Origin: Pegea sp. RAD2-039
Lineage: Eukaryota; Chordata; Thaliacea; Salpida; Salpidae
Assembly: GCA_034620365.1 (NCBI GenBank)
Contig: JAQGEQ010000007.1
Span: 124,001-188,000 of the forward strand
Length of the DNA stretch: 64,000 bases
Direction: 5' to 3'
The notes below the pieces were generated by a model, which had not been told where the DNA came from, did not search any database, and saw only the letters and a list, made by a program, of their open reading frames with translations. Made by a program: the position numbers and the translations under genes. Each line of letters opens with the position of its first letter. Positions within the stretch are counted from its first letter, which is position 1. This document shows positions 51,162-63,128 of the stretch, one piece after another.

Positions 51162-52244
51162 CTACAGACTTATATCGTCATCACTACTATAACTTATCCT
51201 AGAAAGTTTCAGATGTGACATCCGAGACTTTACTGAAGTTAAAAAGATTCCTAGGAAAAAGAAAATAGATCCAAATACCAAATAAGCGATACCTAAAAAG
51301 TCGTTTTTCTGACCTAACCAACTTGTGGTGGTGACAATAAAACGCTTTCTTCCACCATATGATTTAACAGGAAAGTTATAATCGATTGTTAAGTTATAAG
51401 TACCAGGTGGAAAACCATTGACATAAGCTGTATTATCAGTATCAAGTCGACCATAAATTTTACGGAATGTAGAAAATGCAGCTGTTCTCATCCAAACTAT
51501 TAAAGCCTCATTTTTATAACCATTGTTTGAAGCTAAAGATGTATCTAATTGATCCACAGGTTTTTGCCAAAATATTGGCATTACATAGTCAGAAAATGCA
51601 TTATTTAAACTCGTACTATTAGCAGGTGAAGGGTTGTTAAATTTTGTTGATTTGTCTGTAGGCCAGGCTATTTCAGTTCGTTTTATAGGAACATATAAAG
51701 AAGTTGAAAGCGATAGTAAAGAGAATGTATCATTGAATATACTGTTAGCAATAGCACCACAAGGTGCTACTTTACTGACAACATTTGAAATATTTCTCTC
51801 ATGATAGGGCTGACATGCACTCAAGTCAGATTGTCCTCCATTTAGTTGAATATCATCTCGTGAAGTCACATACCTTTTATGATTTTGGAAAAAGTTGCTC
51901 AAGCCATAATAGAATAAAACATTTCCTGTGAGAAATGAGTCAACAGTGATATTGATTTGACAAGTACAAATCTCATGCATTCTATCTAGATCTGATCTAA
52001 GATCCATACATTTAATGTTGCTTTCTAATGAGACACATTCTGTATAATCAGTCACATACTCTTCTATATTACGAGATGAAATTAGAATGATAACACCAAG
52101 AGGAATAAACACAACTGATAGAGCAAATAACACTGGAATAAGACTGCTGTTGGAGTAGACAGGGTACCAAGCAGATAGACGCTGTTGCCTTAAAGGTGTA
52201 TCAATAGGTCGACGATTTATCTTAGCTTCTTCATTTTGTAACAT
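51162..52244 (-). CDS. TMEM30: CDC50/TMEM30 family P4-ATPase subunit
   Basis: This is the non-catalytic beta subunit needed for ER exit and activity of lipid-flipping P4-ATPases. A single 360-residue exon covers the full family length. Two membrane segments are visible, near residues 35-57 and 313-337, with a large luminal domain between. Hallmarks include the RPIDTPLRQQRLSAWYP N-terminus, a CxC pair with NITVDSFLTGNVLFYYGLSNFFQNHKRYV, VAPCGAIANSIFNDTF, and the membrane-proximal NFPVKSYGGRKRFIVTTTSWLG. Luminal Cys pairs and Asn-glycosylation sites (NIT, NDT, NST, NLT) are present. The lack of introns contrasts with every other confident gene here. The animal A/B/C paralogue is not resolved. 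Confidence 0.95.
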   Translation of the reverse strand: MLQNEEAKINRRPIDTPLRQQRLSAWYPVYSNSSLIPVLFALSVVFIPLGVIILISSRNIEEYVTDYTECVSLESNIKCMDLRSDLDRMHEICTCQINITVDSFLTGNVLFYYGLSNFFQNHKRYVTSRDDIQLNGGQSDLSACQPYHERNISNVVSKVAPCGAIANSIFNDTFSLLSLSTSLYVPIKRTEIAWPTDKSTKFNNPSPANSTSLNNAFSDYVMPIFWQKPVDQLDTSLASNNGYKNEALIVWMRTAAFSTFRKIYGRLDTDNTAYVNGFPPGTYNLTIDYNFPVKSYGGRKRFIVTTTSWLGQKNDFLGIAYLVFGSIFFFLGIFLTSVKSRMSHLKLSRISYSSDDDISL

Positions 52245-55200
52245 TTTTGGGAAACAAATTATCTATATTGGGTCATTAAGTTAATAATGCATCAGGAAAA
52301 AATCAATATTTTATTGTCTGATATATTCAAGAAAAAGTTTGATTATTTTGTTGATACTATAACTAAAAATAATATATTTATGAAAAAATCAAATTTTTAT
52401 AGTTTATATTTTAAATCATTTAGAAAAAATATAATTCAAATTATTTTAATATGATTTTTATCAAACAATTATGTAGTTTACTCAGCAAACTAAGTTAAAT
52501 AATCTAAATTTTTTCCAAATTATTTATTAAACATAAAAATAAATGGAAATGCCTTTATTTAAAAAATATAATACTTGAGCACCTTAATTGATTAACAATC
52601 AAATTAAAATTTTAGTTCATTAATTAATACAAATGAAAAACAATTTACCTAGTAAATATTTGGTTAATAGTTAATCATTAGCTTCAGAAAGCAAACAAAT
52701 AACTTTACATGTAACAGTATGTCAATATACTTAAACATTTTTGAATAACATTTATTTTGATAACAATTAACATTTTATTTTAAATTATTAAAAAAAAATT
52801 ATTATATATACAATACAACTTAAAAAATTATCAAATGTTTGTATAAAACAGTTTTTCAACATGACTCAAAGTTTAAAAAAACATTTATATAAACTAAACA
52901 AATACAAATATAATTTCTAATTACAAAATCTCATATTAAAACAATGTAATTTAGACCATTGAAAGTTAAACATATTAATTTCATATTGACTAATATCAGA
53001 AAAATAACATAAAATAACAGTAATACAAAACTTGTTAATAAGAAAAATAAGTAAAAGCTTAACAATAGTTATGATATATAATCAAATAATTTACCAGTTA
53101 ATACCTTAAAATAATCAAACTAGTGGAAATTAGTAATGAAAATTTGTTTGAAAATTCACTAACTGCATAATTTAGTGAAATGAACAAAAACTAAACAGTC
53201 AATAATTAAACAGTTCAATAGTTTATAATAGCAGCAAACTTAATGATTCAATATTTAACATTAAGAGCAAATGCTTTATTGAGCAAGAAAACAAACATTG
53301 AAATGTATACAATAAAAACTGTCAAAAGTGTTGACAGAAATGAAACAAATAATTTAATGGAAATAGTCCAAAAAAAAACAGCTTAAAAAGTATTTAAAAA
53401 GAATAAACATCTTACAAGAAGATTATGTTTATAAAAATACAAAAAATATACTTTGTATAAATCTGAGAAAGTTGATATCCTGTAAAGGAAGTTTATACAT
53501 TGTTCCTTTAAAAATAGTTGAGGAGAAAAGACCTGTTGAAAGAAATTTGTTTTCTTTGCAGCTATTTAGCAGAACAGAAATTAATTTTGTACTATTTTGG
53601 CTAAAACTACTTATGGAAATAAGTAACTTTATGAGAAATTGTTTATTATTCAAACAGCAACAAATCATATTAAAACATAAACATTTATTATCTACATTAT
53701 TTGGAAGCTTTGAACACATAAAATTCTAATTCTAGATTTCCTAGTCAGAAGTGTTTAAGGTGCACTGAAGTTGAATAAAACAATATACAGCTAAACACCC
53801 AAAAATGGAATATATAAATTATTTCAAAGATAAATTAATACTAAATATAAAAACCATTTAGTTACAAATTAAGCTGAAAACTATTTTAAATAATCAGTAA
53901 ATCTAATTAAACAAATCTTTTATAAATTGTATTTATCGTATACATGACTCTGAAAGAAACTTAAAAAAATAAAAACAGCATTTTGAGTCTGTAAATTCAT
54001 AAAATAACCATAAAATTTAAACTAACTATTCACTAGTAATAAGTTAACACTGTATACCAACTATACTTAAATGAAAAACTGAGTATAGATCTACTTTTTA
54101 AGCGAAAGTTATACCGAATGTGAAACATTTAGATGACTTTTGCTTAGATATTTGTTGTACGTCAAATAAAGATAATAGGAAAATAATCTCTCTTCAAAAT
54201 TTCAAAATATACATAACATACTTTCGAAGTATAAATGGTATACTCAAAAATTAAAGAAATATAAAGAGAAATGTAAAAGGTTATTTCCCCTTAAATAGAA
54301 AGAATCGATTTTGAACTTTTTTTAATTTTTCTGATTTAATTCATTGACAGCATAGCTTCCAAGAAAGCTTTTTTAGCTCCATTGTTTCATTTTCTTATAC
54401 TTTGAAGTGTTAATTTATAACAAATTACTATCAACTGAGACAAAAAGATTGTTTAAAAATTTTGATAGTTTTTAAATAGCCGCATATTACTTTCGAAATG
54501 AAACTTAATTTGTTTATTTCCTAGTCGATAATAAGATCAAAACAAAAGTATTGCGGACTAAAGCGTCTGAGACATAAAATTTCTAATTTCAATTGACTTT
54601 CTTATTTTTAAAGCAACTCTAACAATTGGTACTACTTTCAATTATTTCGAAATGTTAAATTAGTCTCAATATTTGAAGAAAGTAGAAAATAGAAAAAGTA
54701 GAAAGTAAAAGTCATTTTAACTACTTTTAGCAAGTTTAATTATACACTCTTATATTATTCAATTAGGATACAAGAACAATTATTTTTTTCGTCGGTTTAT
54801 TTATTTTTCAGAAATTAGAAAACCTTTTTCTTTTCTTTTTAAACTTTGAAATTTTATAGTTTCAAAGTATTATTCTTATTCGTTTATAGATTTTTAAAGC
54901 TTTTTTAAGTTATCATGAAATGTCTTAACTTGAAAAACAAAATAAATAAAACTTTTGCCAATTTGAAGAAAGCTTTTTGCTTGAGTTTAGATTATTATGA
55001 ATTTCCTTCACAAATTCGAAAAGGCTTTTTGGTGTAATCACTTCTTAATAATGTCATCAAGTTGTCTTCAAATGTAGTAAATGTAATAATATTTGAAAAT
55101 TTAATTAAAACAAGACCTCAAAATTAAACTAAAACTCCTAAATTTGGTTTCAGGCGGAAATAGGACTTATTGTGAGTATTTATGGTTTCAAAAAGTTTAT

Positions 55201-57510
55201 TTCTTATTACTACAAACAACCCTGTACTGTTTGTTGAAAATTAGAATTGAAATATTGTGATGTTGCAATTTAAATGTAAACGTGCTAATGCAAATTCAAT
55301 ATATCTGCTTAAATTTAAAAATAAATATTCTATCGCTTGAACTGAGTTACTCCATTGAAAATTTATATCTGTAAACTTTGTATTGAAAATAACTCTTATA
55401 TAGAATTTTAATGTATTATAAATTCCACATGAACCAAACCCTAGTCAACAGCGCTTTACACCGTAGATTATAATATATTATCCTGCTACTAATGTATTAT
55501 ATCTTATGTAGTATACTGTATAGTATAAATCCATTATACACTTTATATATCTAGTGTTACCAACTGAAATAAAATAAAAATGCTTTAAATGTAAACAGCT
55601 ATCAATTTTTAAAGATTTAATTTCAAATTTTGTATACAAAATCCTTATGCACATCGCACAAAGTTTTCAATTGCCATAAAATCATGATTACCAGATAAAG
55701 AATTTAATTTATAAATCTGAAATTTAAACATCAAATTTAATTCAATTTCAACATTCAGTTGTTTTCTATTAGTTGTCGAATTTTAAATTACTAGACTTCA
55801 AATTTAAGTAACTTTTAAATTGCAAATAAGTTTGTTTCTAGTTTCAGTTAAAGACTGAGTATAGAAAAAATCATAAACTATTATATTCTTTAAAGCTCTA
55901 ATTAAAGCATATGGTCATGCATTTTTAAAATTTAAATCCAGCATACAATAAATATTATTTTCTTTGTAGAAATTATCTTTAAAACTGTCTTGAAAAAACA
56001 AAAATTAAAAAATTTTCAAGCAGAAATTAAATATAAATGAATTATTAGTGAGTAATAATATTTATCTTTTTTCTATAATGGTACTTTTACAAATAGGTAT
56101 CCTTTTTTGCGTTTTAAACGATGAAATCTATTTGTGAAGCAATTTTCTGTAATAAAGTGAATATTTGTGGTTTTAGAAATAGATTTCCTTTCTCAAAAAA
56201 CCCACGTTTTTGGACTGATATTGAAATAGTTGATTATTAGATTACGTTGTGCTTTGCAAGAGTTTAAGTTCTGAGTATGCTTGATAATAAACAATTGGTT
56301 TTGACTTTTGTTTTTACTATCGAATAAGTACGAAGACTAAACTAAAAAACATGTTTTTTTTTAATATAAAAAGGCTTATTGAAAATTTAGAAACTAGCAA
56401 ACTTTTTTCAATCACTGAATTTGATACTTCTATTTAATATATAGTGTTACAGTTGAAATTTTTGATTTCATGATAGCTATTTTTCCGTAAGTTTATTTTT
56501 TGTAAGTTAATTTTATCATTTTTATTAAATTTTTCTTGTTAATGTTGCCTCTATATTTTTCGTTAAGTAGTCGTTTTATTTACAACATTATTAGCCACAA
56601 ACTGTTGAAATAGCCTGAAAGTCCTAGCTTCCTCGCTAAATAAATCGATTGCTTATAAAACTATTTTAATTTGAAATTGTTTCGAAGTTTAATGATCGGC
56701 TTTAAATTTCTACAATTAAATGTCATGAACCAATTTGATATTACGACCAAAATGTAGGAGTAGCTTTTGTGTACAAATCATTCATGTGAAACGATACAAA
56801 TGCTTTTTTCGCAAAATTCAATCCTACAGTTTGTAATTTAACTATATCGTCATTTTATTAATCATGTGGTTCATTTTTCAGCAAGTTTTATATAAATTTG
56901 ATTAGTTTTAGCAGGAAAATTGTTTCTGATTTGAATACTTTTTCAAGCTTAAGGTTTTAAATGTTTCTTAACTTGTAGCTTATAGTATGAGCCAATTTTG
57001 TAATTAAATCGTCAGAATTAATCGATTATATTTGTGTTTTACATCTTTTTCAGTAGATTATTGAAAGATGTTTATTTATTACAAAAATTATTATCTCAAA
57101 GTTATATTATTAAAATATTTAATATAAATATTTAAAGTTTCTGGATATATAAATAAATATAGCTTCTTTTTAAAACTTGTAACTCTTTTTTAATCAATAA
57201 TAACTTAAAAAAGATTGATTATTTAGTTATAGATTGTTACATTTAAAAGTGTGCTAGGTGAAATCATTTAACTACAATTATAACATTAGCCAAATTGTTT
57301 CATTGTATTAAAGGTGATTTATTTATTTCAAGTTTAAATATTTGTTTTTTTTAAATTTACAGGTTAAGTATTTCAACTTGACATCTTATGCTCGGGTTTA
57401 TAGCACTCTAATTGTTACTAAAACATTTTAAAACTTATTATTATTATATGTAGAGTTGATTTTTTACTTTTTCTATCATTACATTTATATTAAATTCTGT
57501 ATTTCTTATC
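52245..57510. other. Gene-free AT-rich region
   Basis: This is the longest empty stretch, about 5.3 kb. The overlapping 85- and 96-codon frames at 53429-53729 on opposite strands lack domains or splice signals and are judged chance. A TA-rich stretch of short dyads lies near 55470-55560. No RNA gene or mobile element is recognised. Confidence 0.45.
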
Positions 57511-60500
57511 ATGAAAAGTTTTAAAGCAAAGTTAAGTAGAACAAAAGGTAGCCAACCTCAGAACTCATCAAAAGTAACTTTTATTCTTTTAATCTTTGTT
57601 TATAGTTGAAACTTAATTAAAAGTTGTTTTTATTTTGAAGAATATATATCCTAACTGTGTAATTATTATGTTTATGTAAAAATTCCTAATTAAAAAATTG
57701 CATCAATAACTGCTTCATTGAATTAGAATTATAAAAGGTTTAACTTTTGTTCTGATTTAAGTAATATACTTTCTAATAGGAAGTAATTAAAACAAGTACT
57801 TGGTAACAATTGATGCTCTTCTAAAACTGGTTTATGTTTTTAGATTTATTATTAGTAATATTTAAGCTAATTAAGTATTAATTAATTATTAAAATTTTTT
57901 AATCAATTTATTTAAAAAAAATATTTCTTACCTAAACAAATCTATTTTAAGTAGAAGTTTATTGATGTAGTTATGATATCAAAAAAATATTTTTTTTAAA
58001 GGATGAATGGAGTAAACTAGATCAAAGAGTTTGGCATGCTGTGGCTATGAACCAGCCCGCTAAGCTTTCTTCTAAATTGTCAAGATATGAAGTTAATATC
58101 AATAAGTTATGCCCAAATGTTGGCTACTCTATGTAATATATCCAAAGTTGTATACATATTACTGTAATTATTCTGATTTTTTATTCTAGTGTGCATTATG
58201 CAGCATCAAAAGGTTTAGATGATTGCTTAAATGTTTTACTGGCAAATAAAGCAGATATTAGTACCAAGGATATCACTGGTAAATACTTGATGTTCTATTT
58301 TGTTTTTGTATAAAACACAATATATGATTTGAATACTTTTAATATTTAATATTTTATTGTTTTAGTTAATAAAGTTATCATAAGTTTGATTAATTTTTTA
58401 AACAATTAATTGAATTTTTTTAAAAACTTACAAATATTTATTTGAAAATTGTAAATACTTTTAATAAAGTTTGTTATAAAAAGTATTTTTATAAACTTAT
58501 TCTTAAATTTAATTCGTTTAAGAGTCATCAAACTTTTGAATAATTACAAAATTCAATAAACAGGGGCTACTCCTCTACATGTAAGCGCAAGATATGGACA
58601 TCGAGGAACCACAACTAAGTTATTAGCATCTAGCACAGTTGATGTAAATGCTCAGGACAACAACCATTACACTGCACTACACTTTGCAGCGTTTCAAGGA
58701 CACTTAGATTGTGTTATTCTCATTGCAGACCATAAAAAATCCAAAATTGATTGTGTAAACAAGGTCAGTTGCCATAGAAACTCATTGTGCTCACCCAAGC
58801 ATGAGAAGACTTATAAAATTTCGTCCAATCAGCAAGTGATGATTTTTTGATGTTTGAGTAGGATGGAAGAACAGCATTGATGGTTGCAGCTGCAATGGGA
58901 CGTCAAGAGGTTTGTTTGGAGTTAGTGAAGAGAGGGATTAACATCAATCATCAGGACTCTAGTGAACTTCATCATTCAGCTATTACATTAGCTGCTGAAG
59001 CTGGCCACGCTGAAGTGGTTAGTACTTTTGCTATATCTGACCACTTGTCGATCTAACCACTTGTTTATCTAACCACTGGTCCATTTGACTACTGGTCCAT
59101 TTGACTACTGGTCCATTTGACCACTGGTCCATTTGGTCACTGGTCCATTTGTCTACTGGTCCATTTGACCAATGGTCCATTTGGCCACTGGTCCATTTGG
59201 CCACTGGTCCATTTGACTACTGGTCCATTTGACTACTGGTCCATTTGTCTACTGGTCCATTTGGCCACTGGTCCATTTGACTACTGGTCCATTTGTCTAC
59301 TGGTCCATTTGGCCACTGGTCCATTTGTCTACTGGTCCATTTGACCACTGGTCCTTTTGATTACTGGTCCTTTTGATTACTGGTCCTTTTGATCACTGGT
59401 TCACTTACTATCTGTTGTTTCATCATTTTTCTTTCAGTCAAAAACTTGTTTTATTTCGACATTGGTAAATTTTAATCTAATGTTTTTGCGTGTGTTACTG
59501 CCTTCAGGCATCTTGATAAATCAATTTTCTTTCTTCAATTTTACATCATTTACTTTTTACATCATTTCTTTTTGCTGTTTTAATACTTCTGTTGAAAAGT
59601 TTGTTTTCACAACAACCTTCTGTGTGGTTTCAAAGCCGAACATTTTTTGTAATGATCTTAAAAACAACTGGCAATTTTTCAACAACTTTTTTGTAAAGAA
59701 ATTGTCTCCAGATTTCTGATCTAGAAATTAGGATTTTATCACTTGATCTTCATCACTTGATCTTCATCACTTAATCTTCATCACTTGATCCTTTTTAATT
59801 GATCTTTATCAATTGATCCTCATCATTTGATCTTCATATTTTCATCCTCATCAATTGATCCTCATCACTTGATCTTCATATTTTGATCCTCATCATTTGA
59901 TCTTCATCAATTGATCATCATCACTTGATCCTCATCACTTGATCCTCATCTCTTGATCTTCATATTTTGATCCTCATCATTTGATCTTCATCAATTGATC
60001 TTTATCATCTGATCCTCATCACTTGATCCTCTTTAATTGATCCTCATCACTTGATCTTCATCATCTGACCTTCCAGGTTCGTCTTCTATGTGAACGAGGA
60101 GCCGACTACAACGCGCAACTTTCTGATGGAAGAAACGCTCTGGAGGTCGCTAGAAGTCGATCCCGAAGACCGGTAGTGGATGTCCTTCACGTCATCCAAC
60201 TTGCTGATGCAGCAAAGAAGAATGATCCTCGAAATGGTTGGTGACGTCATCAGAAATTTGTAGAAATTTAGTTGGAAACACTGAAATTCGAACTAATTCA
60301 TCACGAGTTGTTTGTTTTGCTTCTAATTAAATAATTAAATTTCACTTTTAAACATGAAAAAGAAGTTTTAGAAAATTTCAAATATCTAAAAGATTAACTG
60401 AAAAGTTTGAAATTACTTTCGGAGTTTTATTAAAAATTGTTAATCACTTGTACCAGTTTCAAGTGCATCAACTTGTACTTCATAACCACATCTCTTTCAA

Positions 60501-62805
60501 TACACACATCGATACAAACTGTTTCGATTTTCATTTTCTGCGATATTTTTTGTCGAGTTTTGTGACGTGGCGGTTTTATCGATTTTATGGTTGGCTATAA
60601 ATTCAATTTATTTTCAGCCAGAAAGTTGAGCAGTTCAAATAATCTGGAGAAAGAAACCACTAAGACAAATGGAAACAAAAATCCAAACAAAAAACCTGCA
60701 GACAATAGCAGTAATGCACCACCAACAACAACAAAAAAAGGAACAAGCACACAACAACAGCAAAAACAACAAAAAATAGAGAATAGTAATAACCTGACTA
60801 CAGAAACTCAAACATCAAACAAATCATCTACAGACGAAGCAAGTAGTTTGTTTATTTACTTAAATTTTCAACTTGAAGGTTTATTTGTTTCTTTAGTAAA
60901 TAATTGTTCAAAGTCCTTTTATTTACTAATGTACTTTCCAAATTTCAGTAATGACGTCATCAATCGCGTAAACGCTTTTTTTATTTATATTTTATTTCCA
61001 GAAAGTTTCATCGAAAGCCGACAATAGTAATATTCCTCTAAAAACTGACAATCATACAACAAGTGAGTAACAATAAGAAATAGAAGTTATTTCATCAGTA
61101 ATTGCAAGACATTTTCTCCATCTATTTGATGAACTCATTTATAAGATCAATATCTATTTTTGTCACTTACAAATTCATATTTTAATTACTAACTTCTTTT
61201 AAAGGTTTAGCTCTTTATTGTTCTTGAGAAGGAAGTAAAAAGATTTTCTAAAGTTTTAAGAATATTTCCTAATAAATTTTATCTTTTGGTTTTGTAGAAA
61301 GTTTTTTTGCAACTTTTTCTTAGTTTTCTTATTTTTAGAAAAAACTTTTCGATATTTAGAGATAAGAAGTTCATTTCTTAATATTTTTATCTTGAAATAT
61401 AAGAGGATTACAAAAGTTTTCTAAAAACTAACTTCTTTTTACAACAGTTGATAATGTTGGAAATTATTTTCAATTTTTTGAAGCAAATTAATGAAATAAT
61501 TTTCAATTTAATTCTAATTTTTACCAAAAGTCAGTTTTTAATAAAAATCAAAAATCTTTTTAACATCTTCATCTTTTTACCAGAGACCTCTTCAGATGCA
61601 GCTGTAGCAACTCAAGCTCTTTATAAAGACTCCCGGAGTATGGTTGCTCTTTATGATCGAGATGTCAGCATGTATGACAGTCGAAGTACATTAGCGTCAA
61701 TCTCGTCTTTAGACGCTTCTGCTGTCACTGATGTAGCTACTGGTAACCGTGGCGACCAAACATCTCATTCGAAACAATTTTCGAGACTAGCTGATGAGTT
61801 AGCTCAGAGCAAGGAGACGAACGCGATGTTGAGAGAAAGATTAAAAGCTGTTGAAGAATCAGCCAATCAGCATGAAGCTTTTAAGTCGACGTTGATGCAT
61901 TCAATTCAGGTAAAGTTTCGTCACGTGATCGCTAGCAGCGTCGAAAACGCCACAATCGTCGTTTGTTTCGCTTCACTGATTACTAAATCGTGTAGGTGCT
62001 TGAGAAAGATAATTTGGCGTTGGCATCCGAATGCAAGCATCTACGCGAGAAGCAAGAAGCATGTGACGTCACATCACAAGAAGAGCTGAACGAGTTGAGG
62101 AGCTCCCAGATCAGTATGCAGGAGATGATAGAGAAGCTGCGGAACGAGAAAGAGAAGGTCTCGGTGGCGGATCGGATGCTGCGCACTGAACTGGAACGAT
62201 CTCATAACGAGAATGAGAAGTTGGCGAAGTTAGAAAGAAGACAGAGAGATGAATTAGATGGAGTTCGTAAAGAAAGATCAAAATGGGAGCAAATGATCTC
62301 TACTCTAAGGGATCAGCTTGCGGATTCATGTGGAGAGAGAGATCTGTTTGCGAGGAAAGAACAAGAGATGCAGGAGCAAGTTGGAAGATATCGAAAGGAA
62401 GTTGATTGTGTTCAAAGAAGCAAGAAGTCACTAGAGGGCAGGGTTGAGCTACTTGTAGATGAGATAGAGGTTTTGAGACGCGAAAAAGAGGTCTTAGAGG
62501 AAGATGTTCGTCTTGATGAAGAAGAAAAGATGAAGAAAGTTGAAGATTTATCTGATAGGGTCTTTGAGATGAATGAGAAGAATAAATTGTTGATGAAAGG
62601 TCTAGATGAAGAGAAGAAGAAGAAGATAAAAGATGAAGAGACGGTGATGCAGTTGCTGGTTGACCACTCTCAAAGCGACCAGTGGTCCGCATCTGTTTTA
62701 GGTGGGCCACATATTTCATCCAATGCTGGTTTGTAAAACTTTCAATTTACAGAAAATAATTCTGGAATGATTCCTGTACTCAAGAATTTTCTGGAAGCTA
62801 ACGAG
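57511..62805 (+). CDS. Ankyrin-repeat/coiled-coil protein, ankycorbin (RAI14)-like
   Basis: Eleven phase-compatible exons are proposed: 57511-57573, 58002-58132, 58190-58278, 58564-58763, 58862-59017, 60077-60236, 60618-60842, 61006-61062, 61584-61909, 61996-62701 and 62753-62805, giving 722 residues up to a gtaaga donor. The N-terminus (MKSFKAKLSRTK, then DEWSKLDQRVWHAV) resembles ankycorbin. Five to six ankyrin repeats follow (VHYAASKGLDDCLNVLL, TPLHVSARYGH, TALHFAAFQGHLDCV, TALMVAAAMGRQEV, ITLAAEAGHAEV). A Ser/Thr/Gln/Asn-rich linker and a long coiled coil from about residue 440 complete it. Family members associate with cortical actin. The gene may continue into the coiled coil at 63.1-64 kb, or end by reading through 62806 to TAG at about 62830. 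The 61006 acceptor is chosen by phase; the nearer one at 61001 would break the frame. Confidence 0.82.
59041..59405 (+). repeat. 16-bp minisatellite in an ankycorbin-like intron
   Basis: About 20 copies of a 16-bp unit of the form nnnactggtccatttg, varying mainly in the three leading bases, with the last few reading gtccttttg. It lies wholly within the intron 59018-60076. The 75-codon frame through it exists only because the unit has no stop in that frame. Confidence 0.92.
59740..60068 (+). repeat. 14-bp minisatellite in the same intron
   Basis: About 23 copies of a 14-bp unit of the form ttgatcytcatcac, with variants ending in caa, cat and att. It ends a few bases before the intron's acceptor (ccttccag at 60069-60076), so the acceptor's pyrimidine-rich tract is partly made of repeat. 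It is unrelated in sequence to the 16-bp array 330 bp upstream. Confidence 0.92.
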
Positions 62806-63128
62806 GTAAGATCAAATCCTCTTCTTAAATAGATCTTTTATGGCGGATTTCGAAAAATTCTTCACAAATAGCTAATTTGGCGTTTTTAGATTTGGTTTTT
62901 ATTGTGATTGTTGCATCACAAGAGTTGATTGTTTCTGTTGATGACGTATATGTCTATTTGTAATTTACATTCGGTGATAAGAGTTGAATTTGTGCGTTTG
63001 TAACATGGCGATGAAATATGTTGAAATTTTCACCAAAAAACAATTTGTAGGAAAAAATATCAAGTTTATGTGTAGTTACTGTCTTTCCAAGTTTTTAGTT
63101 ATCTCAAAAGTTTTTACTTGCACTCAAA

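Noticed and set aside
53429..53729. Overlapping sense/antisense ORFs of 85 and 96 codons
   Set aside because: No domain, no splice context, and Leu/Phe/Lys-rich composition as expected by chance.
59117..59344. 75-codon ORF of repeated WSI/VHL motifs
   Set aside because: It is simply the 16-bp minisatellite read in a stop-free frame inside an intron.
59041..60068. CRISPR-like array
   Set aside because: The repeats are contiguous with no spacers and the setting is an animal intron, so these are minisatellites.
62729..62752. A 24-bp micro-intron (gtttgt...ttacag)
   Set aside because: The donor at 62702 (gtgggc) gives a 51-bp intron in the same phase, like neighbouring introns, so a micro-intron is unnecessary.
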